A DNA stretch of 64,000 bases from Mytilus californianus (Eukaryota; Mollusca; Bivalvia; Mytilida; Mytilidae). Below the pieces are notes generated by a model. The model was not told the origin of the DNA. It ran no database searches and saw only the letters and a list, made by a program, of their open reading frames with translations. This document shows, piece after piece, positions 57,825-64,000 of the stretch. A program made the position numbers and the translations under genes. The DNA is taken from the NCBI RefSeq assembly GCF_021869535.1, contig NW_026262679.1, positions 83,945,143-84,009,142 of the forward strand. Direction: 5' to 3'. How positions within the stretch are numbered: position 1 is the first letter of the stretch; each line of letters starts with the position of its first letter.

Positions 57825-60800
57825 GTACTATTATATGCTTTAATGTAATCATGTTAATCGGGTATCCATGTCTAGCCTGGGTAACCGGTTAGCAAACACT
57901 AAAAAAAATTCTAACATCATGTCAAACATGGGATCCTGATTCACCGTTTGGCAATACATTTGCGATCAGATATTTAACCCTGATCACAGGCTAGTCCATG
58001 CAGATACTTCCTTTCCCAGGTTTTAATAGTTACCAAATTGACTCAAGAACAATGTCAAAAGACAAAACAGATGTATGCATTAATTCATGTAATTACTAAA
58101 TTAGTCCAAGTAATTATGACGTCTTGAAAGGCTATTCATAATTATTTTGACTATGCAATAATATGATTATGAGGGAGATGCTACGGTATCTGATATAGAC
58201 TTCTTAATTCTGCTGGATCATCAGACAAGTCCAGTCCCATTATGTTGTCAGTTAGCTGTGGAATCATACTGTGGTCCGCAAATTGTCAAAAAATATCATA
58301 AGGATCTATGAGCTACGTTTCCACAGCTAGTTGTCAGTCAGACAATTATTAGCCTTGTGACCTGTCTCACTGCGCAGGAATTCAGTCCTGTTTAGCGCTG
58401 ATCATGAAAAGTGGTCATGTGGATTGTATAAGCCTGGCCGTACTGACACGAACAGGAGGTTTGGTCAAGATAGACAAATATTGGCATATCAATGGTCCAA
58501 GTGTTCAGTATTTAAACAAATATGTGTTATCCCATATTTAGCTGCCAAAATCAAAACCGAACATATTTAAATATTGTTATTCTCGCAACCTTGAATATGA
58601 TATAATTTTCCTTTAAAAGTTCATGCTTTATTATGTAAAAAAGAACAAAATTCTTTGAAAACAACAATTTTGTGTATAAAGCATGTATAGGGACAACAGA
58701 TTTTCCTCAAATTTTTTTGTGATACTGACAAGATTGAATTTTAGTCAGACAGATGAATCATTGCAGTTTGTCTACTTAATCATGTTAATGTCGGTCAGTC
58801 CTTGAATGAATTTGGAGGAGTCATCTAATGAACACCTAAGTGGATTTTGCATGTTTGATTGTGTTTATTTTGTCATACTTGTAGGCAATCGGATATACAA
58901 GTTTGAGGGAAATTGATGCTACTTAAAAATTCAGATACAAATTTGGGGGAAATACATATTTGTAGAATGCCTTGGAACCCTTAAAGATGTTTCACTGAAA
59001 GAAAGAGAATCTTGAAAAAAGTTTAATTTTGGCCATGCTGTTGAAGGTCTTATCAAGGCTATAATATATAGACACTTCTAACGTTTAAGGGAGCATTTTA
59101 TTGTAATATTCCAAATGGAATACAAAATAACAATGCAAAGGTTCTAAACAAATTTGCTATTGAAACGCTTTTATCTCTTAGTTGATCTAGCTATTTCTTC
59201 TAGGCCTCATTCTTTACCTTTGAGAGTTCCAACAACATAGTGCAGTAAGCAGTGATTGTGACATTCATTAGATCCTATCCATTTCATGTCATGCAATTTA
59301 TAAATAACATTTTCTCAGATATTCAAGTTACAAAATGATGTGCATGTGTACAATCATACTTGACATGCTTGTCAAGAAAACTATTTCATTAAAAATTACA
59401 TAGTTGTGCATGAAGTAATCTTTTTAAAAAACAGGTTTAACTATGAAGGTTAGAACAGTATTATGAATATGTTGAATGGTTAAACTACTTACTCAATTAG
59501 TAGAATAATCAGATAATAAAAGAAGAAAGATGGTGCAATAAAAATCAATGCACAAAAGTTCTAAACTCTCAGATACAACAAGCACAACAATGATAAACAA
59601 TACCATATCAAAGAATGCTCATAGTTATCGAAAGAAAGTTCAAATAGAAAATGTTTGCCCTACTACACTGCAATGACTTTCACATGCACAGCCCGTCTCC
59701 AGGTGCGGAATTTTCTCGGTGCATTGAGGACCAATTGGTGACCTTGGGCTGTTTTCTGCTCTTTGGTTGGGTTTTTCTTTGACCCATTCCTTGTTTCCAT
59801 TCTCTATTCTACAGGAAGACACCATCTTGTGCGATACACAGACCATCAGAATTTCAAGGCAGAAAAAAATGAAGAAAAAATTTTGCCTTATAATATTTAA
59901 ACTATAAATTAGCAATCTTAAATGATGATTAATAATTAAAAAAAAAATAAAATAAAAAACAGACACATTGATCGAACAACACAGTATGATTCCAACCTTG
60001 ATCATTAATTGAATAAGTACAAATTTTAGCCAAAAAGATTGACTATTCTAGATTTGTTCAAAGCTTTATAAATAATGTTGCCAAAAAAAAAAGAAAAAAT
60101 TGGATGTGAAATGCCACATTTTGTTTAGTTAAATATATTTTGGATGCCTTTTACAATCTGATTTTTGTCTCATTCCAAGTTTTCCTAGTAACTTAATTAA
60201 GTTATCATATCTATATGTTTCCTTTAATTATTTTGTAGCATTTATAAAGTTAGCAGGTTTGGTTGGCTTTACTACATTTGGAATAATTTCCTATTATAAA
60301 ACAAGAAGAACATGGAGGTATGGTTTAGAATTTATCACATCATAAATCTGCTTGTATGAATATACTCAGTCTTCTTCTTCTTCTATATGCATGTCCTTCC
60401 AATTATGGAACACCTCCTCAACGGATATTATCCAGGTAGGGGTTAATTAAAACTTAAATAGTATGCACTAAAAGTTTTCCACAAATAACTATAAAAAAAA
60501 TCAGTACTATATGAAAATAAGGAGATGTGGTATGACTGCCAATAAGACAAATAACCACCAAAGTTCAAATGAAGTGGATGTAAGCAACTCCTAGTTCATG
60601 TTTAACTAAATTTAGTAATACCTGGGGCTTATACATTATCTATTTGTCCCAGGTACATGTAATACCATGAACTACTAATACATGTAGGTAATTAATTACA
60701 CATGTAATACCTTGAATTACTAATACATGTAGGTAATTAATTACACATGTAATACCATGAATTACTAATACATGTAGGTAATTAATTACACATGTAATTT

Positions 60801-63463
60801 TATGTGAAACATTTACATTGATAAGTAAAACAAAATTCATGGATACAAAGATTCTCTTGTTATTCTTTAGATTTGATTATCTCTTTTCAGTGCATTTTGG
60901 TGAAGGTTTGATACAAAAATCCTTTTCACCCAGGAGAAATTTCCCAATTATTATTATAATTTGTTTGGTTCTAAAAGTATTTTAAAAAGGGTTGCATATT
61001 TGATGTAAGAAAGACCGTAGAATTACTATTACTTGAGCCATTCTGAATGTAACAAGAAGATATTGAGTTTTGATTGATTACATCCTTTTTTTTAAGAATA
61101 TCTGTGTAGTTGATTTTACTTTCTTTTAGCATTACATGTTAATAAATTTAAAGATAATTTACATGTCACCTATCTCACTGAGCTAGAAATTTAGGACAAT
61201 AGCAATTTAGTTACAATGTACTTTCAAAACAAAGTATCTGATTTAAATTAATCATAAATTTCACTTAAATGTTCATACCGTATGATTACTTTCACTTGTA
61301 AGATTTTTTTTGGTGATTTGAGTTGAAGCAGTCTGCTTGATCTTTCATGTATCAATATTGACTGAAGAACATTTGAAAACAAACCTTAGTGACGGATACA
61401 GATACATGTATGCTAAATTTAGTTTTCAAATAGTAGATATTCTTTATCTTAGTAGCAACAATATGTGCATCCCCTGTATTTTGTCTTAAAAGCTGGTTTG
61501 TTTCTCCAAATCTTGTTCTTTGTTGAGAAAGCACAATTACATAAAATGCTCACTCATAATAATATTCAGCCTACACTATTATCAGATGAGTATGTCATAA
61601 ATGACCAAAGACATACATTCCTAAGCACTTGACAATCTTTCGTCCATTACCAAATTGAACTCCCTAATTTCTTTGTTCATTAGGCAATACAGCTATTGTT
61701 AAATGCATCTTCTCATGAAGCACCTGATAGTGTTGCCTTATTTAAATAATTTTTCCCCCAAAAGATCAGCAAAATGCATACTCAGAGCTTTTAGAACCAG
61801 TTCTTCTGGTACTTAAATTAGTTTTTAGAAAAATACAAAAAATGTCCATATTTTAACTTAAATTTGAAAAGTAGGTATTTGACTGCTCTCTTAATTTTCT
61901 CAGATTAAGAAGAATAGAACAGAATGATGCTAGATTTGCTGTAGAACCACTCATTATGGCAGAAAGGCAAAGAAGGTATTTTAAAGTTAAAGATGAATGT
62001 ATTTTTTTTTAACTATTCAATTGATAATTTTATTCAAAATAATAACATATTTCTGTAATGTGCATAGTTGTCCAAATTATGTACAAATGAGATTTACCTT
62101 GCTGCTGATATATATTAGTGATCTTAAATTGAATAAAGGTTATCAGTGGGTTGGTTGATAAATCACCAAACTCAGTTCAAATTATCCCTTTTATAATATG
62201 AAGGTAATAGTGGGTATTAAAGTAGGGCTTGCTTTTAGAGTAATTATCACTTTTATGACATGAAAGAGTGTGGCTGTTTAAGGAAAAAGTTCAGCTAAAT
62301 AAAATTGCAAAACTTCAATTTTTTCTCTCTCCGATTTATGTTAAAAGGGCAAACCAACGTGTGATGTCCAGTTCAGACTCAGCAAAACCGGTCGAGAATA
62401 TAATTTTCATGACTTTTCAGGACAATATGACTGATTTGTATGCCATGCAGTGGACCATATTCTTATATTTGAATACATACAGCTCTTGCTGTAAAATTAA
62501 ACAGCCAACATACTTTTTTTTTCTTGAGAGAGGGGGTTGGGGCATTTTTTGGGCCAACAAATTGATTTGGCTGTTCATTAACTACAAACTCATGATGTAT
62601 ACACACCTTGTTGTTGTATTTTTACAAATTTACAAAAGAGTTTGGGCAATATGGCCCTTATTTGGCCCAAATATTAGTGCAAATCGAAAAGTGACCATGC
62701 ATGTTCTTTAATTTGTCCCAACTACACTAAGGTACATGGTGTTCCCAAAAAAAACAAAAAAACAAATTTCACATGAAACAAGTTACCATTCCAGCAGCAA
62801 ACCATGACAAAATTTGTATATTTGGTAAATTATCTTGATTTTCTTTGTTTTACATCAACTTTAAAGTATTTTGATTGAATTGGAGAAGTATGTGCTTCCT
62901 TCTGTACGAAAGAAATCTTTCGTCAAAAGTGTTTTTGGCTTCTATGAAAGGGAATAATTTAATATTTGGTCTGAAGCTTTATAATGTTGAGTGCCGATAG
63001 TTTGATATTTAACAACACTTATTGTGCAAGGAAAATTTTCGTGAAAGTTTTCTTTGCTTTAGTGAAAGGGAATGATCAGTTATGCTCCAGTATACAAGTT
63101 ACCTCAATCAATTACATGCAGAGACACAGGTCCAGACCCAGTATTTTGTATTGTTATTAACAAGAGCCAAGAAGAAATTCAAAACAAACTTGTCATTCAG
63201 GTATAATTTCTGATGATCTGATATTTAACATTGAAAAATAAACAAATTTTATTTTCAGTACAATGAAATATTGGAGGAAACTTAGAGATGAAGAGAATGA
63301 ATTGATGAAAAATGTCCCACATTGGAAAACTGGTACCTTATATGGAGAACCAGTTTATTACAGTCCAAGGGGCAGATTTGTGGAGCCTAATTTTACAGAA
63401 TACTATGCTCATACTAATTCAAAATCAGCTGCATATCACAGAAATGAAGCACGCAAACATTAA
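57734..63463 (+). CDS. NDUFA13: NDUFA13 / GRIM-19, mitochondrial complex I subunit, four exons, 148 aa
   Basis: Accessory subunit of NADH:ubiquinone oxidoreductase in the inner mitochondrial membrane; in mammals also called GRIM-19. Spliced from 57734-57824, 60239-60317, 61904-61975 and 63259-63463 (447 nt with stop), close to the 144 residues of the human protein. The N-terminus carries the family signature QDMPPPWGYRPIQYEK; residues about 32-51 (FIKLAGLVGFTTFGIISYY) form the single membrane helix; RRIEQNDARFAVEPLIMAER and LMKNVPHWKTGTLYGEPVY match the matrix-side C-terminal half. All introns are GT-AG and every junction keeps frame. ATG 57734 is the only ATG before the signature. The stop overlaps AATAAA (63463-63468), a possible poly(A) signal. 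A transposon ends 45 bp upstream. Confidence 0.93.
59680..59815 (-). repeat. Inverted R4 repeat copy in NDUFA13 intron 1
   Basis: Diverged complement of 34975-35120 (GGACCAATTGGTGACCTTGG, TTTCTGCTCTTTGGTTGGGT). The rest of intron 1 (57825-60238) shows no gene. Confidence 0.6.
60239..60317 (+). CDS. NDUFA13: NDUFA13 exon 2
   Basis: Preceded by a pyrimidine-rich TTATTTTGTAG acceptor and followed by donor GTATGG. Encodes the membrane helix; the first codon (GCA, Ala31) is completed across the intron. Confidence 0.9.
60521..60605 (+). repeat. Partial R1-like repeat in NDUFA13 intron 2
   Basis: GGAGATGTGGTATGACTGCC and GTGGATGTAAGCAACT landmarks as at 645-735. Confidence 0.55.
60650..60800. repeat. 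45-bp tandem array in NDUFA13 intron 2, about 3.3 copies
   Basis: Unit contains ACATGTAATACC, ACTAATACATGTAGG and the palindrome TAATTAATTA. Copies are nearly identical. An apparent minus-strand ORF here is the repeat read through. Confidence 0.9.
61904..61975 (+). CDS. NDUFA13: NDUFA13 exon 3
   Basis: Acceptor TTTTCTCAG, donor GTATTT. Encodes LRRIEQNDARFAVEPLIMAE, conserved with the family; the exon leaves two bases of codon 81. Confidence 0.9.
61976..63258. other. NDUFA13 intron 3
   Basis: No gene or structured repeat recognised. A 147-residue open frame at 62268-62711 lies here; it does not resemble any family I know and is treated as chance. Confidence 0.5.
63259..63463 (+). CDS. NDUFA13: NDUFA13 exon 4
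   Basis: Acceptor TATTTTCAG. Completes codon 81, then encodes MKYWRKLRDEENELMKN to the C-terminus ending NEARKH and stop TAA at 63461-63463. Confidence 0.93.
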
Positions 63464-64000
63464 ATAAACAAGTTCTTAGATTCTAAAATTATATGTATGA
63501 ATTATAAATGTTTGTTAAATACAAAATGAATTGAATTGATTTATTTAATCTAATTCCACCAAATATTTAACAAAAAGTAGACTTTAATATTAAATGAAAA
63601 CTTATACATGCTTAAAAGCTACAATTTAAAAAAAATGATATATCCACTGCTGGGATAGCATAATGAATTGCACTTATATTAAGAATAAGAAGATGTGGTA
63701 GGAAATGAGATAACTCTTCAACAGAGACCAGATGAAGTGGATTTAAGCAACTAGAGGTGACAGTAAGACTGTCAACATTGAGCAACACCTATATGGTATT
63801 GGAAGCTATAAATGATCCTGACATGACAAAATGTAAAGCAATTCAAACAAAAGAACCAACAACCTGATTTATGTACAAAACAAACAAAAAACACAAATGA
63901 TAGACAGCAACCAATGATATCATGACTTTAGACAGGCACATACAGAATGTGGTGGTGTTAAACATATTTGCAAGCCTCCCCTAACCTAGCACTGTAGTTT
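63464..64000. other. NDUFA13 3' flank
   Basis: Possible AATAAA at 63463-63468. About 63685-63860 is a diverged R1-like repeat (AGAAGATGTGGTAGG, GTGGATTTAAGCAACT). No further gene. Confidence 0.55.

Noticed and set aside
60640..60840. Minus-strand protein with repeated VIHGITCVINYLHVL
   Set aside because: Read-through of the 45-bp tandem array inside an intron.
62268..62711. 147-residue open frame in NDUFA13 intron 3
   Set aside because: Low-complexity composition, no recognised domain, and it lies in an intron of a clearly spliced gene.
1..64000. tRNA, rRNA or bacterial-type operons
   Set aside because: No cloverleaf, rRNA landmark or compact gene organisation was seen; spliced and isolated genes indicate nuclear animal DNA.

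Overview
This is a gene-poor, AT-rich, repeat-dense stretch of an animal nuclear genome, most likely a mytilid bivalve (Mytilus or a close relative). The evidence is one spliced nuclear gene for a mitochondrial complex I subunit, intronless Toll-like receptor (TLR) genes with transmembrane and TIR domains, and several short repeat families that I associate with mussel genomes. The species is inferred; no database search was possible.

Positions 1-50.4 kb hold a decayed tandem TLR array with every copy on the minus strand. Four duplication units (about 1-13.1, 14.2-27.2, 28.2-38.9 and 39.0-48.4 kb) each carry a TLR copy plus the same flanking block of dead retroelements; a fifth partial TLR copy follows at 49.5-50.4 kb. 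Only the unit 4 TLR (45787-48270) is intact, with signal peptide, about 20 leucine-rich repeats, LRRCT, transmembrane helix and TIR domain. The other four are pseudogenes broken by nonsense codons, frameshifts or large internal deletions. All five copies have Val where the TIR BB loop normally has Pro.

Comparing units gives a relative history. An old plus-strand reverse-transcriptase element and LINE relics sit at equivalent places in all units, so they predate the duplications. Two younger minus-strand copies of the same element (4468-5235, 20012-21194) are at different sites in units 1 and 2, so they are independent later insertions. A 2.14 kb CACTA-type element (15215-17358) is present in unit 2 and absent from the matching site in unit 1. 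Units 3 and 4 have lost successively more of the retroelement block.

Positions 50.4-54.9 kb contain a 35-bp and a 135-bp tandem array and nested repeats with no gene. At 54939-57688 is a 2750-bp element with giant inverted arms built of about 178-bp tandem units, 13-bp perfect termini and a 9-bp target duplication (Mutator-like hallmarks). It ends 45 bp before the start codon of NDUFA13/GRIM-19, a four-exon plus-strand gene (57734-63463) that reads in frame across consensus splice sites to a 148-residue protein.

The genes do not form an operon or pathway: the TLR array is an innate-immunity birth-and-death cluster, and NDUFA13 is a neighbouring housekeeping gene whose promoter region has been invaded by a transposon.
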